A stretch of DNA of 64,000 bases. Origin: Parabacteroides sp. PF5-9 (GTDB lineage Bacteria; Bacteroidota; Bacteroidia; Bacteroidales; Tannerellaceae). Location: NCBI RefSeq assembly GCF_029893105.1, contig NZ_JARXWG010000018.1, positions 35,714 to 99,713 on the forward strand. The letters are read 5' to 3'. Numbering within the stretch: the stretch's first letter is position 1; each line of letters begins with the position of its first letter. The notes under the pieces are model-generated. The model was not told the DNA's origin, made no database searches, and saw nothing but the letters and a program-made list of their open reading frames with translations. The position numbers were made by a program, and so were the translations under genes. Shown here in pieces: positions 36,823-44,940 of this stretch.

Positions 36823-36940
36823 GAACACTTTTCTGTTAGAGGTACGTCTAAAATAATTTAGAGGTACCTCTAAACTGATTTACACCTACCTCTAAATCCA
36901 TTTAGACGTACCTCTAACAAAAAACAGAGGTAGGTACAAC
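36823..36940. repeat. 22-bp-period palindromic array, family 2, locus C (118 bp)
   Basis: Four 16-bp palindrome-like units start at 36836, 36858, 36880 and 36902, exactly 22 bp apart: TTAGAGGTACGTCTAA, TTAGAGGTACCTCTAA, TTACACCTACCTCTAA and TTAGACGTACCTCTAA. Flanks are GAACACTTTTCTG at the left and CAAAAAACAGAGGTAGGTAC at the right, shared with loci D and F. It lies between the phosphatase (minus) and the TolB-like lipoprotein (plus). The rest of this 400-bp region (36941-37125) is AT-rich with no gene visible. Confidence 0.92.
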
Positions 36941-37125
36941 AAAAAAACGAATAGTCTGTTCGAAAAAGCGATTCAAATGATGCAAATAGTTCTTTACAAT
37001 CTGTTGTAAAAATGTGATAGAAGAGTTTTTTTGCAAATAATCTGTTTTTTTGAGTATTGATGCATCCTTTTTATGTATTTTGCATTAACTATATAGTCCG
37101 TTAAATGATAACTTATGAAAAACGT

Positions 37126-38430
37126 ATGAAAACAAGATCCTATTACCCGCTTCTACTGATATTCTTTCTGTTTATTGCTTGCGATAAGGATGGCGAAGAG
37201 ATATATTCCGATATGTTATCGGTTGCCGATTTGAGAAAGACAGTTGTCGGAGATCATTCTGTTACCTTTCGGTGGGGGGAAGAGAATATATATTCCGACT
37301 TTTCGACTCCCGGGTTGCAAACAAGGTGTATGCCATATTATAATGTATCTCTCCCTACATCCTATGAGATCTATCAATCCTCACATCCGGAAAACGGGTT
37401 TGAGAAAATCGAGGAGATAACGTATCGTGATTTTGTAACTCATACCGTAAATAATCTGCCCAATGGTATTCCTGTTTATTTTTATGTGAAATCGATTCGT
37501 AAAGGATTTGAATCGCGAAAAACTTCTACTATCATGTTGGTTCCGGGAATAGAACCGAAGACGGAACTCTTTTATACAGGAAAGTCACAGTCTGTTATCC
37601 GAACCGTGTTTTCTCCTGATTTAGAGAAGGTGGCTCATGTCGAATCGCATTATTCGCAAGAATCGTTATTTTTTTCTTCTATAAACGAATCAGTAATAAT
37701 ACAACTGTTGGCTGGGTCTAATAGTGATCCGTATTGGTCGTATGACAGCAAGCAGTTATTATTTACAGCAAACTCTTTCAACTTAAGGCTGTCTGAAGAA
37801 CCGTCGTATATCTCCCTGTATGATTTAGAAACACAAGCAATTAAACCTTTGACTAAAGAACGGGATTCAAGGGATCGATTTCCTGTGTTCTCCAAGGATA
37901 ACACCAAGGTCTTTTATTTTTCGTATGAAGTAGACTCTTATCAAGTTGGAATTCGTATACTTGATTTGGAAACGATGGAGGATGAACAGTTCATTGATTT
38001 ACAGACTTTTTATTTTGATTTTACACAAATCATGACTGTTATTATGGCTGTGACTGATCAGTTTATTTTGTTTGAAGGGTATCAAGATGCTTTAACACGA
38101 GTCCCCCCAGTGCCCGTCCCTCCTCCAGTTTCTTTATATATACTCTCTTTGGAGGATAAACAGATTCGTCCGTTATTCCCTTCGTTATGGGATGATAAAA
38201 GTCCGGCAGTATCACCGGATGGGAATCGTGTGGCGTTTTTATCCAACCGTTCGGGATCCTATCAGATTTGGGTTTATGATATAAATCTCGAAACATATCG
38301 ACAAGTCACCGGTTCTCAGAATGATGACGAGCAATACAGGTATGATCATTATATCGGGTGGCTGGATGATTCAACGCTTTATTATGGTGATCATTCAGGT
38401 AATTTATCTAAAATTGAGTTGGATAATTAA
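37126..38430 (+). CDS. lipoprotein with fibronectin-III-like and TolB/PD40 propeller parts
   Basis: 434 residues from ATG 37126; an in-frame ATG at 37105 is the alternative. The signal peptide ends in a lipobox (FLFIAC). Residues about 30-140 resemble a fibronectin type III fold (VADLRKTVVGDHSVTFRWGE). The remainder has repeated PD40 strands such as SPAVSPDGNRVAFLSNRSGS followed by QIWVYD. It is probably an outer-membrane-anchored beta-propeller for binding rather than catalysis. The function is unknown. Confidence 0.8.
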   Translation: MKTRSYYPLLLIFFLFIACDKDGEEIYSDMLSVADLRKTVVGDHSVTFRWGEENIYSDFSTPGLQTRCMPYYNVSLPTSYEIYQSSHPENGFEKIEEITYRDFVTHTVNNLPNGIPVYFYVKSIRKGFESRKTSTIMLVPGIEPKTELFYTGKSQSVIRTVFSPDLEKVAHVESHYSQESLFFSSINESVIIQLLAGSNSDPYWSYDSKQLLFTANSFNLRLSEEPSYISLYDLETQAIKPLTKERDSRDRFPVFSKDNTKVFYFSYEVDSYQVGIRILDLETMEDEQFIDLQTFYFDFTQIMTVIMAVTDQFILFEGYQDALTRVPPVPVPPPVSLYILSLEDKQIRPLFPSLWDDKSPAVSPDGNRVAFLSNRSGSYQIWVYDINLETYRQVTGSQNDDEQYRYDHYIGWLDDSTLYYGDHSGNLSKIELDN

Positions 38431-38461
38431 TCGAATTACATTTCATTTCATCTAAAAGAAT

Positions 38462-38469
38462 TATCTTTG
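38462..38469 (+). promoter_or_regulatory. -7 promoter element of the ABM-domain gene
   Basis: TATCTTTG lies 30 bp upstream of the ATG at 38500. Confidence 0.65.
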
Positions 38470-38499
38470 GCAATTGATAATTAAAAAACACAATTTGGT

Positions 38500-38877
38500 A
38501 TGAAAAAGGTTATTACAAAAGGATTGATTTTAAGTGCTTTATTTATGATGTTTGTCTTGAATCCTGTCACATCAAAGGCACAGACAAATGAAGGAGAGTT
38601 AACGATTGTAGCGCATGTTACAGTGAATGCGGCTTATAAAAGTGAAGTGTTGAAAGCTTTAGAGGCTGTCGTTGAAGGTACTCGTAAGGAAGAAGGTAAT
38701 GTCGCTTATGTGGTATGGGAAGATACCAGTAATTCGGATAAATTGACGATTATTGAAGTGTGGAAATCTCAACAAGCCATAGATTATCATAACAATACGG
38801 ATCATTTCAAAGCGTTTGTGAAAGCGATTGAAGGTAAGGCTGATCTGGAAGTGTATACGATGAAAAAGAAATTTTGA
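38500..38877 (+). CDS. exported antibiotic-biosynthesis-monooxygenase (ABM) domain protein
   Basis: 125 residues. Signal peptide (about 1-27, ending TSKAQ), then a single dimeric alpha/beta-barrel ABM domain: TIVAHVTVNAAYKSEVLKAL, GNVAYVVWED, IIEVWKSQQAIDYHNNTDHF. ABM-fold proteins act on quinones, haem or signalling molecules. A periplasmic location is less common for this fold. It has its own promoter and is followed by a clear terminator shared with the convergent gene. Confidence 0.85.
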   Translation: MKKVITKGLILSALFMMFVLNPVTSKAQTNEGELTIVAHVTVNAAYKSEVLKALEAVVEGTRKEEGNVAYVVWEDTSNSDKLTIIEVWKSQQAIDYHNNTDHFKAFVKAIEGKADLEVYTMKKKF

Positions 38878-38895
38878 AAGAACGATTTGACGTTT

Positions 38896-38927
38896 AAAAA
38901 GGCTGTCCCAAACGGATAGCCTTTTTT
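38896..38927. terminator. bidirectional terminator
   Basis: AAGGCTGTCC pairs with GGATAGCCTT (one G-U) across a short loop. It is flanked by AAAAA on the left and TTTTTT on the right, so it can stop transcription from both convergent genes. Confidence 0.8.
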
Positions 38928-38933
38928 GTGCGA

Positions 38934-39392
38934 TCAGGAATTTTTAATTGCAAAACTGTTGCAGATATCTGTCGCATCTTGTTCAAATCCGTTGATATAA
39001 GTGATAGAAGCCAAAAGAGCGACATTCGAGTCGGTATCCATGAGTGCGACGAAGATCATATTTATTCCGCCTACTGTTCCTTCGATATAGGCGCCTTCAA
39101 GTGTAGTCAGTACCAGCTCACCGAACTCCGCATTTTGCATACCGGCGTCGTTGGCCATGCCGCCTAATATTTCTCCCATATTTTCAGCACTTACCCCTTT
39201 ATAGTCAAAGACTTCAATGGCCAGGTGAATGTTGTCGTTTTTGGCTTCGAACGACTCTTTATTATTGCCAACCCGTTTAAAATCGGCCGGGACGCTGAAC
39301 GATAATCCGTATTGTTCCCACTCAAATTTTTGAAAAGTATTCACATTCAAGGTCAGTAAAAAGGAAGAGAGAACCAAGAGGAGTCTGATCAT
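38934..39392 (-). CDS. secreted protein of unknown function
   Basis: 152 residues with a signal peptide (about 1-18). The body (YGLSFSVPADFKRVGNNKES then FEAKNDNIHLAIEVFD) resembles the PsbP/Mog1-like fold of small secreted proteins that begin with a 'sf.vP.dW' pattern, but I cannot assign a family with certainty. TATATTTG promoter at 39418-39425. No operon partner; it is convergent with the ABM gene. Confidence 0.65.
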   Translation of the reverse strand: MIRLLLVLSSFLLTLNVNTFQKFEWEQYGLSFSVPADFKRVGNNKESFEAKNDNIHLAIEVFDYKGVSAENMGEILGGMANDAGMQNAEFGELVLTTLEGAYIEGTVGGINMIFVALMDTDSNVALLASITYINGFEQDATDICNSFAIKNS

Positions 39393-39417
39393 ATTTGTTG
39401 TTTTAAAACTATTTAGA

Positions 39418-39425
39418 CAAATATA
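39418..39425 (-). promoter_or_regulatory. -7 promoter element
   Basis: TATATTTG on the minus strand, 25 bp before the start codon of the secreted protein at 38934-39392. Confidence 0.6.
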
Positions 39426-39500
39426 AGCACTTGAAATGAATATCCGGTGAATTAAGGGAGGAAAAAACGATTTATTTGGGTGTAATAGGCTGTGGTCTTT

Positions 39501-40463
39501 TTAAATAGCATCAATGATCTTTCGTTGTTCATTAAAGAAATTGCGACGTTGTATCTCTCCACTTTCCGATATCTGAGTGGAGGATCTGAGTAACGAATAG
39601 GTCCATTTTTTTGTGTTTTCCATGGTTAATTCGTCTAAAGAAATGATGTCGTATAACGTAAAAGATCGGATCAGGCTTAATTTATATTTTTCGGAATAGA
39701 TGTAAGAGAAACCTGTTTCAAAATTGATGTTGGAGATATAGATGTTTATCTTATTTCCAAATTCATTCTCCCCCTTGTAGGCGATCTCTTCCAAGTAACC
39801 GACAAAATGCAATAGGTCTTTTTTTAGTAATTTCAGATCATCTGTACTGATGATATTTACATCCGCAAAATAGTTGATGTCATCTACAAAATTCTGGAAG
39901 ATCATTTTGTCGAAGATATAGTCTGTTTTTTTGAAATGTCCGTATGCTCTTCTTTTCTCTTCCAGTAGTTCCAATATTCTGCCTGTCTGGGTCACATCAC
40001 TGTATAAAATTGTCTTTTTCTTGTTGTCGAATTGACACAGCCATTTAAAAAGATAAAAACGAGTCAGATATTCAAATTTTAAATGTAATGCATCGGGAAA
40101 TATCTTAGTTGCAATTCCCATTTCGGAGTCCGGATCTTTTTTTATTTCATTGAGGATTGTAAGGAATTCTTCAATCATAACATAATCGGTTCTTTCCGGT
40201 TGTGCATAATTGGTTAATTTCAGGTGGAATGGTCTGCTTTTTGTTGAGGTGATGCCGACAATACTGTCGAGGGATATGCCTAACTTACCGGATATCAAGC
40301 CGATTTCCTGGAAGGAGAAGGGAACTTCTCCTCTCAATCTTCGATACAACGCTTCTTTTGAAATGGGAAGAATATCCAGTAACCTATTGCTTAAATCAGC
40401 CTTTCTCGGATATTTATCTGAGATAATTTGTAGAAAATTATCATAAAAAGAATCGCCTTTCAT
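39501..40463 (-). CDS. helix-turn-helix transcriptional regulator (BetR-like N-terminus)
   Basis: 320 residues from ATG 40463; an in-frame GTG three codons upstream is possible. The N-terminal helix-turn-helix (LSNRLLDILPISKEALYRRL then SFQEIGLISGKLGISLDSI) resembles the BetR/Cro type. The remaining 240 residues are Asp/Lys/Tyr-rich and mostly helical with no recognised ligand-binding motif. This layout is common for Bacteroidales regulators of unknown target. A TAAATTTG promoter lies at 40485-40492. No obvious target gene adjoins it. Confidence 0.78.
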   Translation of the reverse strand: MKGDSFYDNFLQIISDKYPRKADLSNRLLDILPISKEALYRRLRGEVPFSFQEIGLISGKLGISLDSIVGITSTKSRPFHLKLTNYAQPERTDYVMIEEFLTILNEIKKDPDSEMGIATKIFPDALHLKFEYLTRFYLFKWLCQFDNKKKTILYSDVTQTGRILELLEEKRRAYGHFKKTDYIFDKMIFQNFVDDINYFADVNIISTDDLKLLKKDLLHFVGYLEEIAYKGENEFGNKINIYISNINFETGFSYIYSEKYKLSLIRSFTLYDIISLDELTMENTKKWTYSLLRSSTQISESGEIQRRNFFNEQRKIIDAI

Positions 40464-40484
40464 GACACACACAATTTAATAATG

Positions 40485-40492
40485 CAAATTTA
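40485..40492 (-). promoter_or_regulatory. -7 promoter element of the HTH regulator
   Basis: TAAATTTG on the minus strand, 21 bp before the start codon. Confidence 0.55.
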
Positions 40493-40634
40493 AAATGATC
40501 TTTCAATCAGCGACTCTGTTTTATGTAAAATATGTAATAATAGTAGGTTAAAATGAATAAATAGGAGAAATAAGTCGGTTTTACTCTTTTTTGCTTGGTT
40601 GCTTATGAATGAAAAGTAACTGTCCGGAAAAAAT

Positions 40635-40667
40635 AAAGGCTGTAACTTTTTTTGAATTACAGCCTTT
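40635..40667 (-). terminator. terminator of the GGGtGRT operon
   Basis: AAAGGCTGTAA pairs perfectly with TTACAGCCTTT around an 11-nt loop, 20 bp after the stop codon of the GGGtGRT gene, with a T-rich tail on the minus strand. Confidence 0.8.
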
Positions 40668-40686
40668 TATTGTCAGATGATATTTT

Positions 40687-41682
40687 TTATTTCGCTTGCT
40701 CAATAGCCACAGCTACTGCAACAGTCGCACCTACCATCGGATTGTTACCCATTCCAAGGAATCCCATCATTTCTACGTGTGCAGGAACAGATGAAGAACC
40801 AGCAAACTGAGCATCACCGTGCATACGACCCATTGTGTCGGTCATACCATAGGATGCAGGACCAGCTGCCATATTATCCGGATGAAGTGTACGGCCTGTA
40901 CCGCCACCTGAAGCGACAGAGAAGTATTTCCGTCCGTTTTCCAGGCACTCTTTTTTGTATGTACCGGCAACAGGATGTTGGAAGCGGGTCGGATTTGTGG
41001 AGTTTCCTGTAATGGATACATCAACACCTTCCTTGGCCATAATAGCTACACCTTCGCGAACGTCGTCGGCGCCATAACATTTTACTTTGGCACGCAAACC
41101 TTCGGAATAAGCTTTTTCTTTAACAACGTTGACTTCCCCTGAAGCATAATCAAATTGAGTTTGCACATAAGTAAAGCCATTGATACGTGAGATGATCATC
41201 GCAGCATCTTTGCCTAAACCGTTCAGGATAACGCGTAAAGGTTCTTTACGTACTTTATTGGCCATCTCTGCGATTTTAATTGCTCCTTCTGCCGCAGCGA
41301 ATGATTCGTGACCGGCCAGGAATGCAAAACATTTGGTCTCTTCGCGAAGCAGACGGGCTGCCAGGTTTCCGTGGCCGATACCTACTTTACGGTCGTCGGC
41401 TACTGATCCTTTGATACAGAATGCCTGCAAGCCGATACCAATCGCTTCGGCTGCTTCGGCTGCTGTTTTAGCACCTTTCTTTATAGCGATAGCTGCACCT
41501 ACGACGTAAGCCCAGCATGCATTTTCAAAACAGATCGGTTGTGTTTCCTTACACATGGTATAAGGGTCGATACCTTTCGCGTCGCAGATGGCTTTTGCGT
41601 CTTCGATGCTGTTGATACCATATTCTTTTAAAACCGCGTTGATGTGATCTATCCGGCGGTCGTAACTTTCAAATAAAGCCAT
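40687..41682 (-). CDS. GGGtGRT-family protein
   Basis: 331 residues. The family-naming motif GGGTGRT is at residues 259-265, within a highly conserved glycine-rich C-terminus (LHPDNMAAGPASYGMTDTMG, then MGNNPMVGATVAVAVA). The protein also has Cys residues in DPYTMCKETQPICFENACWA. The biochemical role is unknown to me. It is encoded with a NifU-like scaffold protein and a small membrane protein (gap 7 bp, then an 8-bp overlap), which points to iron-sulfur chemistry in an anaerobe. Last gene of the three-gene operon. Confidence 0.88.
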   Translation of the reverse strand: MALFESYDRRIDHINAVLKEYGINSIEDAKAICDAKGIDPYTMCKETQPICFENACWAYVVGAAIAIKKGAKTAAEAAEAIGIGLQAFCIKGSVADDRKVGIGHGNLAARLLREETKCFAFLAGHESFAAAEGAIKIAEMANKVRKEPLRVILNGLGKDAAMIISRINGFTYVQTQFDYASGEVNVVKEKAYSEGLRAKVKCYGADDVREGVAIMAKEGVDVSITGNSTNPTRFQHPVAGTYKKECLENGRKYFSVASGGGTGRTLHPDNMAAGPASYGMTDTMGRMHGDAQFAGSSSVPAHVEMMGFLGMGNNPMVGATVAVAVAIEQAK

Positions 41683-41689
41683 ATTATTT

Positions 41690-41884
41690 TTACTTTTTAA
41701 AATTCTTAATTACCAGGATTAATGATAGAATGAAGTTAACAATAAGTACGCCACCACAACAGGCTACAAAGAATGCCATCCACGGTCTGTCTGGCTTTAA
41801 AACAAAATAGGCAATAACAGACGCAATCGCTGTTACTGCAATCAGCCCACTGAGAACGCGTATGAATATTGTTCTTCTACTCAT
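41690..41884 (-). CDS. small two-helix membrane protein
   Basis: 64 residues with two hydrophobic helices (about 11-28 and 35-58) and basic ends. It has no recognised motif. It overlaps the NifU-like gene by 8 bp and ends 7 bp before the GGGtGRT gene, so its function is presumably tied to them, perhaps as a membrane anchor; that is inference. Confidence 0.75.
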   Translation of the reverse strand: MSRRTIFIRVLSGLIAVTAIASVIAYFVLKPDRPWMAFFVACCGGVLIVNFILSLILVIKNFKK

Positions 41885-42569
41885 GTCTCGGATCGATATA
41901 TTTTACAGCATCTTTAAAACGTCCGTAGGTTCCTTTGGCTTTTTCCAACGCTTCGTTAGCATCCGTTCCTTTTTTCACCATATCCATGAATTTACCCAAG
42001 TGGATGAATTCATAACCGATCACTTCGCCGTCGGCATCCAATGCCATGCGTGTACAGTAACCTTCTGCCATCTCCAGATAACGCGGACCTTTAGCCAATG
42101 TTCCGAACATGGTACCAACCTGGCTGCGTAATCCTTTACCCAAGTCTTCCAGACCAGCACCGATAGGCAGACCACCTTCAGAGAAAGCCGATTGTGTACG
42201 ACCGTAAACGATCTGTAGGAACAATTCACGCATAGCCGTGTTAATTGCATCACAAACCAAGTCGGTATTTAATGCTTCCAGTAATGTTTTTCCCGGAAGG
42301 ATTTCAGAAGCCATAGCAGCAGAGTGGGTCATTCCTGAACAACCGACTGTTTCAACCAACGCTTCCTGGATTATACCTTCTTTGACATTCAGAGTCAATT
42401 TACAAGTCCCCTGTTGAGGAGCACACCAACCCACACCATGAGTCAGACCAGAGATGTCTGTGATTTGAGTTGCTCTAACCCATTTTCCTTCTTCAGGAAT
42501 TGGAGCATTCGGATGGTTTGCCCCCTTTTTTACAACACACATTTGTTGTACTTCGTGAGAATAAATCAT
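41877..42569 (-). CDS. NifU/IscU-like iron-sulfur scaffold-related protein
   Basis: 230 residues. The scaffold fold is suggested by KLTLNVKEGIIQEALVETVG followed by CSGMTHSAAMASEIL and LVCDAINTAMRELF, which mirror the cluster-binding Cys and helix region of NifU-N/IscU proteins. Extra Cys occur in GWCAPQQGTCKL and EGYCTRM. The length exceeds IscU (about 130) because of the N-terminal and C-terminal additions. It is the first gene of the operon with the GGGtGRT protein and has a TATATTTG promoter at 42667-42674. It may assemble or deliver clusters for its partner. Confidence 0.82.
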   Translation of the reverse strand: MIYSHEVQQMCVVKKGANHPNAPIPEEGKWVRATQITDISGLTHGVGWCAPQQGTCKLTLNVKEGIIQEALVETVGCSGMTHSAAMASEILPGKTLLEALNTDLVCDAINTAMRELFLQIVYGRTQSAFSEGGLPIGAGLEDLGKGLRSQVGTMFGTLAKGPRYLEMAEGYCTRMALDADGEVIGYEFIHLGKFMDMVKKGTDANEALEKAKGTYGRFKDAVKYIDPRHE

Positions 42570-42666
42570 AATCGCTAATTAATTTTATGTATGATAATAA
42601 AACTGTTCTGTTTCTGTGACTGCCTACATCTGTTTTTACAAGAGTATTTAGGCGTTAATTGACGCA

Positions 42667-42674
42667 CAAATATA
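42667..42674 (-). promoter_or_regulatory. -7 promoter element of the NifU-like/GGGtGRT operon
   Basis: TATATTTG on the minus strand, about 97 bp before the first start codon, giving a leader of about 90 nt. Confidence 0.55.
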
Positions 42675-42719
42675 GTTGAAAGATGAAAGCTACACAAGGA
42701 ATGTTTGTGATTTGAACGC

Positions 42720-43784
42720 CTATTTCAGTATTTCTGCCAGTTTGGCATCTAACAATTCTCCACTGAGATTTTTAGCGATAATCGTACCATCGCCATCAAT
42801 CAATACGGTATGAGGGATGCTGTTAACTCCATATAATGCAGCGCCTTCGCATTGCCAATATTTCAGATCGGACATTTGTGGCCATGTAATATTTAACTCC
42901 TCAATCCCTTTTACCCACGCATCGTGTGTACGGTCTAAAGAAACGCCTACAACTTCAAATTTTTTACCTTTGTATTGTTTGTAAACTTCTACCAGATGCG
43001 GCATGTCGCGACGACACGGTGGACACCAAGAGGCCCAGAAGTCGATTAATACAACCTTCCCTTTTCCTACATAATCAGAAAGTTTTATCGCATTGCCTTT
43101 CGGGTCAGCCATTTCAAAATCGGTGAATTTTTTGCCGATAGCTACTTTTTCGAGTGTAGCAAGATGTTCGATTAATTTATCGACTCCGGCAACTGATTTG
43201 AACAGATCTCCGCTATTGTTGATTGCCTGGCGACGGAAATCTTCTTCCAAACTGTGTCTGAAATCATAGACTAATTTAGCAGAAGAGACATTGTCGGGGT
43301 GGTTCTGAATATATTGTTGAACGAGCGACATCAGTTGTCTATATGCAGCTTCTTCATCCTCATGTTCTGTAGTCAATCCTTTGAGTAGTTCGGTTTGAAG
43401 GGTTGCCCAGTCATTGTTTTCGGGAGTTCCTGTCACTGTCGGTGTTTCATTTAAATCTACGGTCAACTGACCATTTTCAAGAACAAATATAGCTTTATAA
43501 GGTGCATTCAAGCCTGTTTGAGCCCGTTGAGGTTCAAAGTCTTTCGAGGTAAATTCAATCACGCCGAGGGTAGGGGTGAGTTGATCACCTTTAAAAGTGA
43601 ACTTCCCGTTTTCAACTAAAGTACTGTCCAATGGGTTTTCGATACTCTTATTGTATTCATAGAGATAGATGTATTTACCATTCAGATCTGCATTTGAAAC
43701 TGTGCCGGAGATCTTATAGCCAGGTTGTTGCGCACAGGCTACGAGTAAAAGCGCTGTAGTCAGGAGATAAAAATACTTCTTCAT
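42720..43784 (-). CDS. TlpA-like thiol-disulfide oxidoreductase lipoprotein with DUF4369
   Basis: 354 residues. Lipobox LLLVAC (Cys17). The N-terminal DUF4369 domain (YKISGTVSNADLNGKYIYLY) is followed by a helical linker and a thioredoxin fold with active-site WCPPC (Cys254 and Cys257) and the cis-Pro in SIPHTVLID. Such proteins are periplasmic, membrane-anchored reductases used in cytochrome maturation or oxidative defence; the partner is not visible here. TATCTTTG promoter at 43835-43842. Confidence 0.92.
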   Translation of the reverse strand: MKKYFYLLTTALLLVACAQQPGYKISGTVSNADLNGKYIYLYEYNKSIENPLDSTLVENGKFTFKGDQLTPTLGVIEFTSKDFEPQRAQTGLNAPYKAIFVLENGQLTVDLNETPTVTGTPENNDWATLQTELLKGLTTEHEDEEAAYRQLMSLVQQYIQNHPDNVSSAKLVYDFRHSLEEDFRRQAINNSGDLFKSVAGVDKLIEHLATLEKVAIGKKFTDFEMADPKGNAIKLSDYVGKGKVVLIDFWASWCPPCRRDMPHLVEVYKQYKGKKFEVVGVSLDRTHDAWVKGIEELNITWPQMSDLKYWQCEGAALYGVNSIPHTVLIDGDGTIIAKNLSGELLDAKLAEILK

Positions 43785-43834
43785 GTTTGTATAATTTTTT
43801 AATGAATGAATATGCTTTGACGTGGATATTTTGG

Positions 43835-43842
43835 CAAAGATA
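43835..43842 (-). promoter_or_regulatory. -7 promoter element of the TlpA-like gene
   Basis: TATCTTTG on the minus strand, 50 bp before the start codon. Confidence 0.6.
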
Positions 43843-43977
43843 TTGTATTCTGCGAATTTTTAGAACCTTCCTGCCGCTTTTCAGAACATATTGGATAAAC
43901 AAAACTTCTTCATCCTTCATTTTTCAGACATAACCGACAGTTTTTCAAACGAAGGCTTGGTTTATTTGCACCTTTAT

Positions 43978-44095
43978 GAACACTTTTCTGTTAGAGGTAC
44001 CTCTAAAACAATTTAGACGTACCTCTAAATCAATTTACACCTACCTCTAAACAAATTTAGACGTACCTCTAACAAAAAACAGAGGTGCGTCTGAC
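43978..44095. repeat. 22-bp-period palindromic array, family 2, locus D (118 bp)
   Basis: Units at 43991, 44013, 44035 and 44057 (exactly 22 bp apart): TTAGAGGTACCTCTAA, TTAGACGTACCTCTAA, TTACACCTACCTCTAA, TTAGACGTACCTCTAA. It has the same left flank (GAACACTTTTCTG) and right flank (CAAAAAACAGAGGT) as locus C and the same total length. It lies in the 495-bp divergent region between the TlpA-like gene and ribE. I see nothing else in that region apart from the two promoters. Confidence 0.92.
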
Positions 44096-44242
44096 AGAAT
44101 AGTCTTTCAGATATTATAAAAAAAGGGACAGCATGTTTTTTCTATTTCCATGGGAGGGTGTGGAAATGTATGTTGGCTTTTCGAAAACCAGCAATAGGCT
44201 GAACGCAAAAAATATTCATTTGTTTTAGGTGTTTAAAATGCG

Positions 44243-44250
44243 TATTTTTG
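44243..44250 (+). promoter_or_regulatory. ribE: -7 promoter element of ribE
   Basis: TATTTTTG, 29 bp before the ATG at 44280. It lies inside the 17 in-frame codons upstream of that ATG and so argues that they are not translated. Confidence 0.6.
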
Positions 44251-44279
44251 ATGTCTCAAACTTATTAAATCAGAAAGAT

Positions 44280-44882
44280 ATGTTTTCAGGAATCGTAGAA
44301 GAAGCGGCCACTGTTGTAGGCATTGAAGCAGAAAGAGGGAATATCCACCTGACCATGAACTGTTCGTTTGTGGGTGAACTAAAGATAGATCAAAGCGTGT
44401 CACATAATGGCGTCTGTTTGACTGTTGTCCGCATAACGGATGATACTTATACGGTAACAGCCATTCAGGAGACTTTAGATCGTTCAAACCTTGGCCTGTT
44501 AAAAATCGGCGACAGGGTGAATCTGGAACGTAGCATGATCATGAATGGCAGATTGGATGGGCATATCGTGCAGGGACATGTTGATCAGACGGCTGTTTGT
44601 GAAAATGTAAAGGAAGCGGATGGCAGTTGGTATTATACATTTAAATATGACTTCAATAAAGAGATGGCGCGACAGGGATATATGACTGTTGAGAAAGGGT
44701 CTGTTTGTGTGAATGGTGTCAGTTTAACGGTGTGTAATTCCCAAGAGGATAGTTTTGAGGTGGCCATTATTCCGTACACGCATGACTTTACCAACTTTGG
44801 TCAAATAGCGGTTGGGACTGTTGTCAATCTGGAATTTGATATTGTCGGAAAGTATATCAGTAAAATGATGCAATATAAATAA
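44280..44882 (+). CDS. ribE: riboflavin synthase (alpha subunit)
   Basis: 200 residues from ATG 44280 (MFSGIVEE, the classical start of the family). Two lumazine-binding repeats are visible: residues about 1-95, with SVSHNGVCLTV, and about 97-190, with GSVCVNGVSLTV. It dismutates two 6,7-dimethyl-8-ribityllumazine molecules into riboflavin. Single-gene transcript by its own promoter; it converges with the BrkB-like gene 58 bp downstream. No FMN riboswitch is visible upstream. Confidence 0.96.
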   Translation: MFSGIVEEAATVVGIEAERGNIHLTMNCSFVGELKIDQSVSHNGVCLTVVRITDDTYTVTAIQETLDRSNLGLLKIGDRVNLERSMIMNGRLDGHIVQGHVDQTAVCENVKEADGSWYYTFKYDFNKEMARQGYMTVEKGSVCVNGVSLTVCNSQEDSFEVAIIPYTHDFTNFGQIAVGTVVNLEFDIVGKYISKMMQYK

Positions 44883-44940
44883 TGAGAATAAGGCGCAGGT
44901 TATTTGTTTTGATTTCAGTTGAATAATTTGCGCCTTACGA

